Shown: one piece after another, positions 34,632 to 42,325 of the stretch | Layout: each line of letters starts with the position of its first letter | Numbering within the stretch: the first letter of the stretch is position 1 | DNA from: WGMI01 sp041739275 | GTDB lineage: Bacteria > Bacteroidota > Bacteroidia > Flavobacteriales > Schleiferiaceae | Assembly: GCA_041739275.1 (NCBI GenBank) | Contig: JBGSOF010000004.1 | Location: 1-64,000 of the forward strand | Reading direction: 5' to 3' | Length of the DNA: 64,000 nt | Position numbers and translations under genes: made by a program | The notes under the pieces: model-generated | The model's input: the letters and a program-made list of their open reading frames with translations, nothing else | Databases searched by the model: none | What the model was told of the DNA's origin: nothing

Positions 34632-35446
34632 TGGGCGAGACAGCCGTGGAGCCGAGTTTTGGCTCGGGAATGCTCGAGGGCAAGCGCGCCTTGGTGTGCG
34701 GTAGCACCCAGGGCATTGGACGGGCCGTTGCCGAAGCGCTGGCTCAAGCCGGAGCCGAGCTCATTTTGTTGGCTCGAGACGAACAAAAGCTCTCCGAAAT
34801 CTGCAAAAAGCTGCCCGGCGGGTCTGAAAAACACACTTTTTTGTGTGCCGATTTTTCGGTTCGAGATCAGGCAAGTGAAGCTTTGGCTAGTTGGGATTTT
34901 GAACGACTCCCCATTCACATTCTGATCAACAATGCCGGAGGCCCCGCACCGGGTCCGGCGCATCTGGCAGAAATCGACGACTTCAGAAAGGCCTTTGAAA
35001 TGCACCTGCTCACCGCTCAGGCCTTGTTGAAACAGCTGTTGCCGGGGATGCGAAAATCGGGTTTCGGGAGGGTGGTCAACATCATCAGCACCTCGGTTAA
35101 GCAACCCCTGCCGGGTCTGGGGGTATCGAATGCGATTCGCGCAGCCATGGCCAACTGGAGCAAGACTTTGGCCACAGAACTCGCGGCAGACGGAATCACC
35201 GTGAACAACCTTTTGCCCGGTGCGACGGCCACCGAACGCCTTCGCGGAATCATCGCGAACAGAGCCGAAAAATCAGGGCGGAGCTCTTCGGAAATCGAGG
35301 AAGAAATGCGAAATGAAATCCCGATGAAGCGCTTTGCTCAGCCCGCAGAAATCGCCGCCGCCGTGCTGTTCTTATGCCTGCCTCAAGCCGGCTATATCTC
35401 TGGAATTAATTTGCCCGTAGACGGCGGCCGCACAGCCTGTTTGTAA
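34631..35446 (+). CDS. Divergent short-chain dehydrogenase/reductase-like protein
   Basis: 271 residues with a clear SDR fold: the cofactor loop GSTQGIGRAVAEAL, ILINNAGGPAPG, the active-site Ser in NIISTSVKQPLPG and the tail YISGINLPVDGGR. The catalytic YxxxK is absent: the position reads SNAIRAAMANW, with Asn and Arg in place of Tyr and Lys. Related Bacteroidota SDRs share this SN.IR pattern, so it is a subfamily trait rather than decay. It may still reduce by another mechanism or act as a binding protein. It is coupled to gapA by an overlapping start; an alternative ATG is 34670. Confidence 0.85.
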   Translation: MGETAVEPSFGSGMLEGKRALVCGSTQGIGRAVAEALAQAGAELILLARDEQKLSEICKKLPGGSEKHTFLCADFSVRDQASEALASWDFERLPIHILINNAGGPAPGPAHLAEIDDFRKAFEMHLLTAQALLKQLLPGMRKSGFGRVVNIISTSVKQPLPGLGVSNAIRAAMANWSKTLATELAADGITVNNLLPGATATERLRGIIANRAEKSGRSSSEIEEEMRNEIPMKRFAQPAEIAAAVLFLCLPQAGYISGINLPVDGGRTACL

Positions 35447-35449
35447 GCC

Positions 35450-36046
35450 TCAGCGCAGCAGAGCCAAGGCGATGCTCGAAACACCGCAAACCCAGCCGAC
35501 CAGCAATTCGAGCGAGTTGTGGGCGTCCAGATGAGCCCTGGCCCAAGCAACGGCTGAAGTAGCGAATAAAATCGCGGCGATTCGAAAGCCGAAATCCATT
35601 GACCCCTGCCGATCGATCAGCAAGCTGAGCGCGAGCAAGCCACCGATGCCCGCCATGTGCGCACTCGCTTTGAGCAGAGGCAAGAGTGCCGCGAGCAGGG
35701 CCAGGCAGAATCCGATGCCGAGATACCATTCGGGCAAATAATCTCCAAAGCCGCGCCACCTCAGAAAAAAGGCCGACAATACGGATCCCGTGGCCGCGGC
35801 GACGAACGGAATCCGGCGGTCGACGGCCTTTTCCATGTGAATCGATTCGATTTTTCCCATTCGAAGCAACAGGACGACCACCCCCAAAGGCAGGGCAAAG
35901 CTGAGTGTAAAAAGTCCGGCCAGATCCAAAAGTGGCAAGCCCATTCGAAGACGGCGGCCGGAGTGTTCTACGATCATCCAACACCCGAGCAGCGGGATCA
36001 GAACGGGGTGTACCAGCCCGGAGACCAAGAGCGCCAGCCGATTCAC
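35450..36046 (-). CDS. PAP2-like polytopic membrane protein
   Basis: 198 residues with about six hydrophobic segments. The motifs KASAHMAGIGG near residue 126 and ARAHLDAHNSLELLVGW near residue 170 resemble the second and third parts of the PAP2 phosphatase signature (SxxxH ... RxxxxxHxxxE-like). The first basic motif is not obvious, so activity is uncertain. The GTG start overlaps the rpoN stop (GTGA), indicating translational coupling; the coupling says little about its function. Confidence 0.6.
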   Translation of the reverse strand: MNRLALLVSGLVHPVLIPLLGCWMIVEHSGRRLRMGLPLLDLAGLFTLSFALPLGVVVLLLRMGKIESIHMEKAVDRRIPFVAAATGSVLSAFFLRWRGFGDYLPEWYLGIGFCLALLAALLPLLKASAHMAGIGGLLALSLLIDRQGSMDFGFRIAAILFATSAVAWARAHLDAHNSLELLVGWVCGVSSIALALLR

Positions 36047-37497
36047 AGCTCTTTGCGCATGCGTGCGGTCGAAATGTTCAGTTGCTCGCGATACTTGGCT
36101 ACGGTGCGCCGCGCAATCGGGTATCCGCGGTCTCGCAGCAATTCCATGAGCTTTTCGTCGGTGAGCGGTTTTTTCTTGTTCTCGGCTCCGATCAGCTCTT
36201 CGAGTATCGATTTAATTTCTCGAGTTGAAACCTCTTCGCCCTGCTCGTTGGTCATCGATTCGCTAAACAAGTCTTTGATCAGGAAGCTTCCGTAGGGTGT
36301 CTGGGCGTATTTGTTGCTCGCCACCCGGCTCACCGTGCTGATGTCGAGACCCGTGGCCTCTGCGATGTCTTTGAGGATCATGGGAACCAAATCGCGTTCG
36401 TCTCCCGAGAGCAAATAGTTGCGCTGCTTGTCGACAATGGCACCCATCACCATCATCAATGTTTGTTGTCGCTGTTTGATGGCGTCGATAAACCAGCGCG
36501 CCGAATCGATTTTTTGCTTCACGAACAGCACGGCTTCTTTCTGTTCTCGACTCTTGCTTTGGCTGGCTTTATACGTCTCGAGCATCTCGCGATATTCCCG
36601 ACTCACATTGAGCTCGGGGGCATTGCGGCCGTTCAGCGAAAGCTCGAGGTCGCCGTCGACCAACTGAATGTGGAAATCGGGAATCACCATTTGATCCATG
36701 CCCGAGCGCGAATTCTCGGCGCTATCTCCGGGCTTGGGGTTGAGTTTGCCGATTTCGGCCAAGGCCTCGCGGAGTTCTTCGTTGGCGGTTTGGGTGCGCT
36801 CCATAATCCGCTCGTAGTGCTTGCGGACAAACTCTTCAAAAAAGTCTGATAAGATGCGCTTGGCAAAGACGACCGAATCTGTTTTCGGCTTGCGCACTAT
36901 TTGGAGGAGGAGGCATTCGCGGAGATCTCTCGCACCGATGCCCGCGGGTTCGAGCCCTTGGATGAGCCCCAGCACCCCTTCGAGCTCTTCGACTGTCGTT
37001 TCGACATTGGCGGCAAAAGCGAGATCGTCGACCACGGCATCGAGTTCGCGCCGCAGATAGCCGTCTTCGTCGAGATTTCCGACGAGGTATTCGGCCAATT
37101 GCCTGCTGCGCACGTCTATGGGCAGCATGCCGATCTGCTCTCTCAAGACCTCATAAAAGCTCGCTACACCACTCAAAGGCATTTCGTGTCCTTCGTCGTC
37201 GGCTGCGTAGTTGTTCGATTTGACGCGGTAATCGGGAATTTCGTCGTCGCTCAGATACTCATCGATGTTGATGTCGTCGGCCTCGATGTGGGTGCTGTCT
37301 TCGCCGTCGAACTCATCGCTCGAAAGGTCTTCTTCGCTGCGGACTTCTTCGTTTTCTTCGAGCGCCGGATTTTCTTCGAGCTCCTCTTGGATGCGCTCCT
37401 CCAACGCCAATGTCGGCAACTGCACCAACTTCATGAGTTGGATTTGCTGCGGGCTGAGCCTTTGGCTGAGCTTTTGACTTAGAGATTGCTTGAGCAT
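36043..37497 (-). CDS. rpoN: RNA polymerase sigma-54 factor
   Basis: Sigma-54 needs an AAA+ activator to open promoters of the -24/-12 type. From ATG 37497 the protein has 484 residues. The N-terminal activator region (MLKQSLSQKLSQRLSPQQIQ) is glutamine-rich, followed by an acidic region (residues 45-100), a core-binding domain and an HTH. The RpoN box ARRTVAKYRE lies near the C-terminus. The frame extends upstream to 37686 but overlaps asnS antisense or in another frame and lacks sigma-54 similarity. No activator ATPase is encoded in this window. Confidence 0.96.
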   Translation of the reverse strand: MLKQSLSQKLSQRLSPQQIQLMKLVQLPTLALEERIQEELEENPALEENEEVRSEEDLSSDEFDGEDSTHIEADDINIDEYLSDDEIPDYRVKSNNYAADDEGHEMPLSGVASFYEVLREQIGMLPIDVRSRQLAEYLVGNLDEDGYLRRELDAVVDDLAFAANVETTVEELEGVLGLIQGLEPAGIGARDLRECLLLQIVRKPKTDSVVFAKRILSDFFEEFVRKHYERIMERTQTANEELREALAEIGKLNPKPGDSAENSRSGMDQMVIPDFHIQLVDGDLELSLNGRNAPELNVSREYREMLETYKASQSKSREQKEAVLFVKQKIDSARWFIDAIKQRQQTLMMVMGAIVDKQRNYLLSGDERDLVPMILKDIAEATGLDISTVSRVASNKYAQTPYGSFLIKDLFSESMTNEQGEEVSTREIKSILEELIGAENKKKPLTDEKLMELLRDRGYPIARRTVAKYREQLNISTARMRKEL

Positions 37498-37513
37498 TCG
37501 AGCGGGGGTCGGT

Positions 37514-38950
37514 TCAGAACTCGGCGTTGCCCGGGGTTCGAGGGAAGGGAATGACGTCTCGAATGTTTGCCATGCCTGTGGCAAACTGTACAAGTCGTTC
37601 AAAACCAAGACCAAAACCACTGTGCGGACAGCTGCCGTATTTGCGGGTATCGAGATACCACCACAGAGACTCTTCGGGAATGCCAAAGGCCTTGATTCGC
37701 GCGGTCAAAACATCCAACCGCTCTTCGCGCTGCGAGCCCCCGATGATTTCGCCAATCCCCGGAAAGAGCACATCCATGGCGCGAACCGTCTTACCGTCGT
37801 CGTTCAGCCTCATGTAAAACGCCTTGATATCGGCGGGATAGTCGAACAAAACCACCGGCTTTCCGAAGTGTTTTTCGACCAAAAAGCGCTCGTGCTCGCT
37901 CTGCAAATCGACCCCCCATTGTTCGATGGGGTATTGAAACTTGCCTTTGCGGTTGGGTTGAGATTGTTTTAAAATCTCGTAGGCCTCGGAATAGCTCACG
38001 CGTTCGAAGCGGTTTTCGACCACAAAGCGCAATCGATCGACCAGACCCATGGCCGATCGCTGATCGGCCGGTTTGGATCGCTCTTCTTCGGCCTGTCGTT
38101 TGTCGAGAATGTCGAGGTCGCCCGCGCAGTGCTCCAACGCATCGCTCAAGACGAATTTGATGAATTCCTCGGCGAGATCGATCAGGTCGGGCAAGGTGGC
38201 AAAGGCCACTTCGGGCTCAATCATCCAAAACTCGGCCAAGTGGCGGGCCGTATTCGAGTTCTCGGCTCGAAACGTCGGGCCAAAAGTGTAGACCTTGCTC
38301 AAGGCCATGGCGAAGAGTTCGGCTTCGAGCTGACCCGACACCGTTAAATTGGTTTCGCGGCCAAAAAAATCTTCCGAAAAATCGGGATGTCCCTCAGAGG
38401 TCATTTTGGCTTGGCCCGGCGGCAAGGTGCTCACTCGAAACATCTCTCCCGCACCTTCGGCATCGCTCCCGGTAATGATGGGCGTGTGTACCCAAAAAAA
38501 ACCGCGTTCGTCAAAAAACCGGTGAACGGCAGAGGCCAAGCGGTGTCGAATGCGAAATACAGAGCCAAACGTCTGCGTACGTGGTCTGAGGTGCGCAATT
38601 TCGCGCATGAACTCAAGCGAGTGCTTCTTGGGTTGGAGGGGATAGGTTTCGGCATCGCTGTCGCCCAGCACCAGGAGCCGGTCTACGACGAGTTCGACCG
38701 CCTGACCTTGAGCAGGCGATTCGATCAACAAGCCCTCGACTTCCAAGCACGCTCCGGTCGAGATTCGCTTGATCTCGGCGGCCGGATGTTGCGCGGGGTC
38801 CACGACGGCTTGCAAAACGCCGTGCACGCTGCCGTCGCTCAGACTGATAAAGCGGTCGTTTCGAAAGGTCCGAACCCAAGCGCGCACAAGAACGCGTTGA
38901 CCGAGTGGGGGCTCGCCGAGGATTGTTCGAATATCTAGGCCTTTGTGCAT
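37514..38950 (-). CDS. asnS: Asparaginyl-tRNA synthetase
   Basis: Class II synthetase, 478 residues from ATG 38950. The N-terminal OB-fold anticodon-binding domain (VLVRAWVRTFRNDRFISLSDGS) spans about 1-110. Class II motif 2 lies in FGPTFRAENSNTARHLAEFW and motif 3 in GFGLGFERLVQF. The AsnRS-type catalytic segment TVSGQLEAELFA is present. An earlier TTG start at 38974 is possible but lies within the likely promoter. It ends 16 bases before the rpoN start. Confidence 0.96.
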   Translation of the reverse strand: MHKGLDIRTILGEPPLGQRVLVRAWVRTFRNDRFISLSDGSVHGVLQAVVDPAQHPAAEIKRISTGACLEVEGLLIESPAQGQAVELVVDRLLVLGDSDAETYPLQPKKHSLEFMREIAHLRPRTQTFGSVFRIRHRLASAVHRFFDERGFFWVHTPIITGSDAEGAGEMFRVSTLPPGQAKMTSEGHPDFSEDFFGRETNLTVSGQLEAELFAMALSKVYTFGPTFRAENSNTARHLAEFWMIEPEVAFATLPDLIDLAEEFIKFVLSDALEHCAGDLDILDKRQAEEERSKPADQRSAMGLVDRLRFVVENRFERVSYSEAYEILKQSQPNRKGKFQYPIEQWGVDLQSEHERFLVEKHFGKPVVLFDYPADIKAFYMRLNDDGKTVRAMDVLFPGIGEIIGGSQREERLDVLTARIKAFGIPEESLWWYLDTRKYGSCPHSGFGLGFERLVQFATGMANIRDVIPFPRTPGNAEF

Positions 38951-39123
38951 ATCGAAATCGGTGGATTGAGACAAAATTCAGCGATCTCCATCAAAATAGC
39001 TTCAAGATTTGTGATAATTCTTAAAAAATCCCGGTTTTCTGCGATGCGTGAATTTAATAAAGCGCTAATAATGAGTAATATAAGGCTTGATTTTGATTGT
39101 TATCAAAAACTTTACCAAAACAA

Positions 39124-39177
39124 ATGGAAACTTAACGCATAAAAATAGTTTCCATGTTGAAACAGCGATTACTTTTG
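39124..39177 (+). promoter_or_regulatory. TetR promoter with probable operator
   Basis: ATGGAAACT (39124-39132) and AGTTTCCAT (39147-39155) are perfect inverted copies 14 bases apart, and GTTTC/GAAAC (39148-39163) form a second, tighter dyad. They lie directly upstream of TACTTTTG (39170-39177, exact TAnnTTTG), 7 bases before the TTG start. TetR-family repressors usually bind such dyads over their own promoter. Confidence 0.6.
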
Positions 39178-39184
39178 CCGCGCT

Positions 39185-39808
39185 TTGGAAGACCTCACCG
39201 CTAAAAACGACCTCTTCGACAGTGCAATTGCGCTGTTTTCGCGCTTTGGCATCAAGGGCGTCACCATGGACGACCTGGCCCGCGAGCTGAGCATTAGCAA
39301 AAAGACCATTTACAAGCACGTCTGCAACAAAAACGAACTCGTTCAGCAGTGTTGCGCGCATTCCATGGTGCGTATTTCGACCGAAGTGGAGCGAATACAG
39401 CGCGAATCGATCAATGCTATAGACGAAATGCTGAGGGTGGACGCCATGGTGCGTTCGCATTTGCGGGTTCAACTGCACCAACTCGAGCATCAGTTGATGC
39501 GCTATTACCCCAGAACGCACCGCAAAATGGGCGAAGAGCGGCGCGAAATTGTCCTTGCCTTCAACCATCGCAACCTCAAGCGCGGAATTGAAGAGGCCTT
39601 GTATCGCCCCGACATCGACATCGACATTGTCGCGCAGATCTACTTCGGCAAAATGCAGATTATCAAAGAAGAGTCGGTGCGCCAGGTCGACGAAAACGCC
39701 TTGATGCACTTGCTCGACGAATCCCTCAAATACCACTTGCGCGCCATTGTATCTGAAACCGGCCTGCGGTTTCTCGAAAGCCAACTATCTGTACAACACA
39801 CCCCTTAA
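39185..39808 (+). CDS. TetR/AcrR family transcriptional regulator
   Basis: 207 residues. The N-terminal HTH reads SRFGIKGVTMDDLARELSISKKTIYKH (about residues 18-48), the standard TetR pattern, and the C-terminal ligand domain is all-helical. The start appears to be TTG 39185, because the family N-terminus begins there and no ATG or GTG precedes it. It is followed 3 bases later by the TolC-MFP-RND genes and so probably represses this efflux operon and itself in response to an effector. Confidence 0.92.
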   Translation: MEDLTAKNDLFDSAIALFSRFGIKGVTMDDLARELSISKKTIYKHVCNKNELVQQCCAHSMVRISTEVERIQRESINAIDEMLRVDAMVRSHLRVQLHQLEHQLMRYYPRTHRKMGEERREIVLAFNHRNLKRGIEEALYRPDIDIDIVAQIYFGKMQIIKEESVRQVDENALMHLLDESLKYHLRAIVSETGLRFLESQLSVQHTP

Positions 39809-39811
39809 GCC

Positions 39812-41167
39812 ATGCAACGACTCGTTCTTTGCGCCCTGATCTTATCCACACCCGCGCTTCGCGCTCAAACCGAAGAGCCCGTAGCCCGGAGTTTCAGCCT
39901 GCTTCAAGCACAGCAATACGCTGCCGAGAACAGTTATCTCGTGCAAAACAGCTCGCTCGAAATCGAGAAAGCCCAAAAACAACTCTGGGAAATCACGGCC
40001 ATCGGACTGCCGCAGCTCAAGGCCTCGGCCGACTATTCGTACAGCCCCAAACTGGCGCAGCAGCCCATTCCGGCGGAGTTTTTTGGAGGCGAACCGGGCA
40101 GTTTTCAAACGGTGGCCTTTGGAACCACGCACAGCAGTTCTGCGGGATTGCAGCTCAATCAGCTGATTTTTGACGGCACCTATTTACTGGCGGTCAAGGG
40201 CTCCGCACTGTATAAAAAGATTAAAGCAGACGAGCACTCTCGAAATCGCATTGATGTGCGCGATCAAGTGGCTCAAGCTTACTACAATGTCAAACTCGCC
40301 GACGAAGCAGAAAAAATCCTCGAAGAGAACATCACCACGCTCACCCGCAACCTCACCGAGGTTCAGGCGCTTTTCAAGGCGGGTTTTCTCGAGGAGCAAG
40401 ACGCAGATCAACTCGAGTATCTGGTGAACGGCCTTCAGCTCGACCTCGAAAACACCCGCCGCAGCCGCGACATCGCTGAAAAAGCACTCAAAGTGACGAT
40501 CGGCTTTCCGCTCGACAGCGCGATGATTTTAACCCAAAAACTCGAAGAGCTGTATTTTCAGAATGTCGACGGGCAACCTGTCCTCGAACAGCCGTTTAAA
40601 GTGGAAAATCACATCGAATATCGAATCGTACAGAATCAGGTTTCGGGCGCAGATCTGCAGGTGAAGCAGAAGCAGTGGGCTTATGCTCCGACGGTGAACG
40701 GTTTCTTGAACCACACCCAAAGCAATTTTTCGAACGACAATTTCAACCTGTTCAGCTACGACACCTATTGGATTCCTTCAACCATTATGGGCTTTGGAGT
40801 CAGTTTGCCCTTGTTCAGCAGCGGCTCTCGATGGGCGCAGGTAGGTCAGGCCAAAATTGCGAAAGACCAAGCCGAAGTGGCTCAATTGCAGACCCGTGAA
40901 TCGCTTTCGCTCGAGTTCGAACAAGCCAAGAGCGAGTACTCCTATGCCTTTGACAAACTCCGCAACGAAACGCGAAACCGCGACCTCACCAAGCGAATTC
41001 GCGATCGAACCATGGTGAAATACAACGAGGGCGTGGGTTCAAGTCTCGACTTGACGCAAACTCAAAATCAGTACCTACAGACCGAAAGTGAATACCTGCG
41101 ATCTGTGCTCGCGCTTCTCAACGCAAAATCTCGACTCGACAAAGTTCTCGGAAACTACAACCCCTAA
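39812..41167 (+). CDS. TolC family outer membrane efflux protein
   Basis: 451 residues: a signal peptide (LVLCALILSTPALRAQ), then two repeated helical/beta-barrel halves typical of outer membrane factors (FSLLQAQQYAAENS at the start and long heptad-like helices such as DQAEVAQLQTRESLSLEFEQA). It forms the outer membrane duct for the RND pump encoded by the next two genes. The C-terminal NQYLQTESEYLRSVLALLNAKSRLDKVLG is the usual end of the family. Confidence 0.93.
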   Translation: MQRLVLCALILSTPALRAQTEEPVARSFSLLQAQQYAAENSYLVQNSSLEIEKAQKQLWEITAIGLPQLKASADYSYSPKLAQQPIPAEFFGGEPGSFQTVAFGTTHSSSAGLQLNQLIFDGTYLLAVKGSALYKKIKADEHSRNRIDVRDQVAQAYYNVKLADEAEKILEENITTLTRNLTEVQALFKAGFLEEQDADQLEYLVNGLQLDLENTRRSRDIAEKALKVTIGFPLDSAMILTQKLEELYFQNVDGQPVLEQPFKVENHIEYRIVQNQVSGADLQVKQKQWAYAPTVNGFLNHTQSNFSNDNFNLFSYDTYWIPSTIMGFGVSLPLFSSGSRWAQVGQAKIAKDQAEVAQLQTRESLSLEFEQAKSEYSYAFDKLRNETRNRDLTKRIRDRTMVKYNEGVGSSLDLTQTQNQYLQTESEYLRSVLALLNAKSRLDKVLGNYNP

Positions 41168-41169
41168 GC

Positions 41170-42315
41170 ATGAAACCATTTAACACACTCAGTCTGATCG
41201 CGGCCCTTGCCTTACTCGCGGCTTGCAGCGCCAAAAAACCCGACGACGAGCTCTCCAAGCTGCGTCGAGAGAAAGATTCGCTCGAAACCATCAAATCGGG
41301 CATCAACCAATCCTTGGCCAAAATCGAAGCGCGGATCACCGAGCTCGACACGACGCGCAAGTTTGCCTTGGTCACCACCATCGGGGTCGAAAAAGGAGCC
41401 TTCAATCACTACGTCTCCGCTCTGGGCGAATTGCGCTCCGACAAGAATGTGCTGCTGCTGGCCGAATCGAGCGGAACCATTGAGTCGGTAAACGTGAACA
41501 CCGGCGACTTTGTCCGCAAAGGGCAATTGCTCGTCTCGATCGATGCGGCCGTGGTTGAGCGAAACATAGACGAAATAAGGGTTCAACTCGATCTCGCCAA
41601 AACCATTTACTCCAAGCGCGATGCCCTCTGGAAACAGAACATTGGCAGCGAGGTTGAATATCTCCAGGCCAAAAACAACAAAGAGTCTCTTGAAAGCCGT
41701 CTCCGGACACTTGAATCTCAGCTCGCCATGAGCCGTCTCAAGGCTCCTTTTGACGGATACGTGGACGAGGTGGCCGCCAAAGTCGGAGAAATGGCCAGCC
41801 CGGCCGCGCCCTTGGTGCGCTTGGTCTCGCTGCGCGAAGTTTACATCGAGGCCGACTTGAGCGAGAGCTATTTGCGCAAAGTGCGCAAGGGCAGCCCCGT
41901 GATTGCCAAATTTCCCGCGCTGGGCAACCAAATAGACGCCACGGTAAGCCAGGTAGGGAGCTTTATCAAACCTGAGAACAGAACGTTCAAAATTCGCATC
42001 GATGTCAAAAACCCGAGCGACGAACTGAAGCCCAACCTCATCGCCAATTTGGAGATCCGCGATTACGCCCAAGCAGAAGCGGTCTCGGTTCCAAACCGCG
42101 TCATTCAACAATCGCCCGATGGCAAGAGCTTTGTCTATCTGTTCGAGCCTTCGGCAGACGGAAAAAAGGGCAAAGCCGTGCGCACGTTTGTCGAAATCGG
42201 TCAAACCTCGAATAACCGCACAGAAATTTTAAGTGGTTTGAAGGGTTCTGAAATGTTGATCGACCAAGGAGCCCGCAGCATTAAAGACAGCGAAACCGTC
42301 GAAATTCAAGCTTGA
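41170..42315 (+). CDS. RND efflux periplasmic adaptor (membrane fusion) lipoprotein
   Basis: 381 residues. The lipoprotein signal (LSLIAALALLAAC) tethers it to the inner membrane. A coiled coil at about residues 25-60 (LSKLRREKDSLETIKSG) precedes a lipoyl-like half (GTIESVNVNTGDFVRKGQLLVSID), the alpha hairpin, the second lipoyl half (LKAPFDGYVDEVAAKVGE) and beta-barrel and membrane-proximal domains. It links the RND pump to the TolC duct. It lies two bases after the TolC-like gene. Confidence 0.93.
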   Translation: MKPFNTLSLIAALALLAACSAKKPDDELSKLRREKDSLETIKSGINQSLAKIEARITELDTTRKFALVTTIGVEKGAFNHYVSALGELRSDKNVLLLAESSGTIESVNVNTGDFVRKGQLLVSIDAAVVERNIDEIRVQLDLAKTIYSKRDALWKQNIGSEVEYLQAKNNKESLESRLRTLESQLAMSRLKAPFDGYVDEVAAKVGEMASPAAPLVRLVSLREVYIEADLSESYLRKVRKGSPVIAKFPALGNQIDATVSQVGSFIKPENRTFKIRIDVKNPSDELKPNLIANLEIRDYAQAEAVSVPNRVIQQSPDGKSFVYLFEPSADGKKGKAVRTFVEIGQTSNNRTEILSGLKGSEMLIDQGARSIKDSETVEIQA

Positions 42316-42325
42316 CTTTCCGAGA

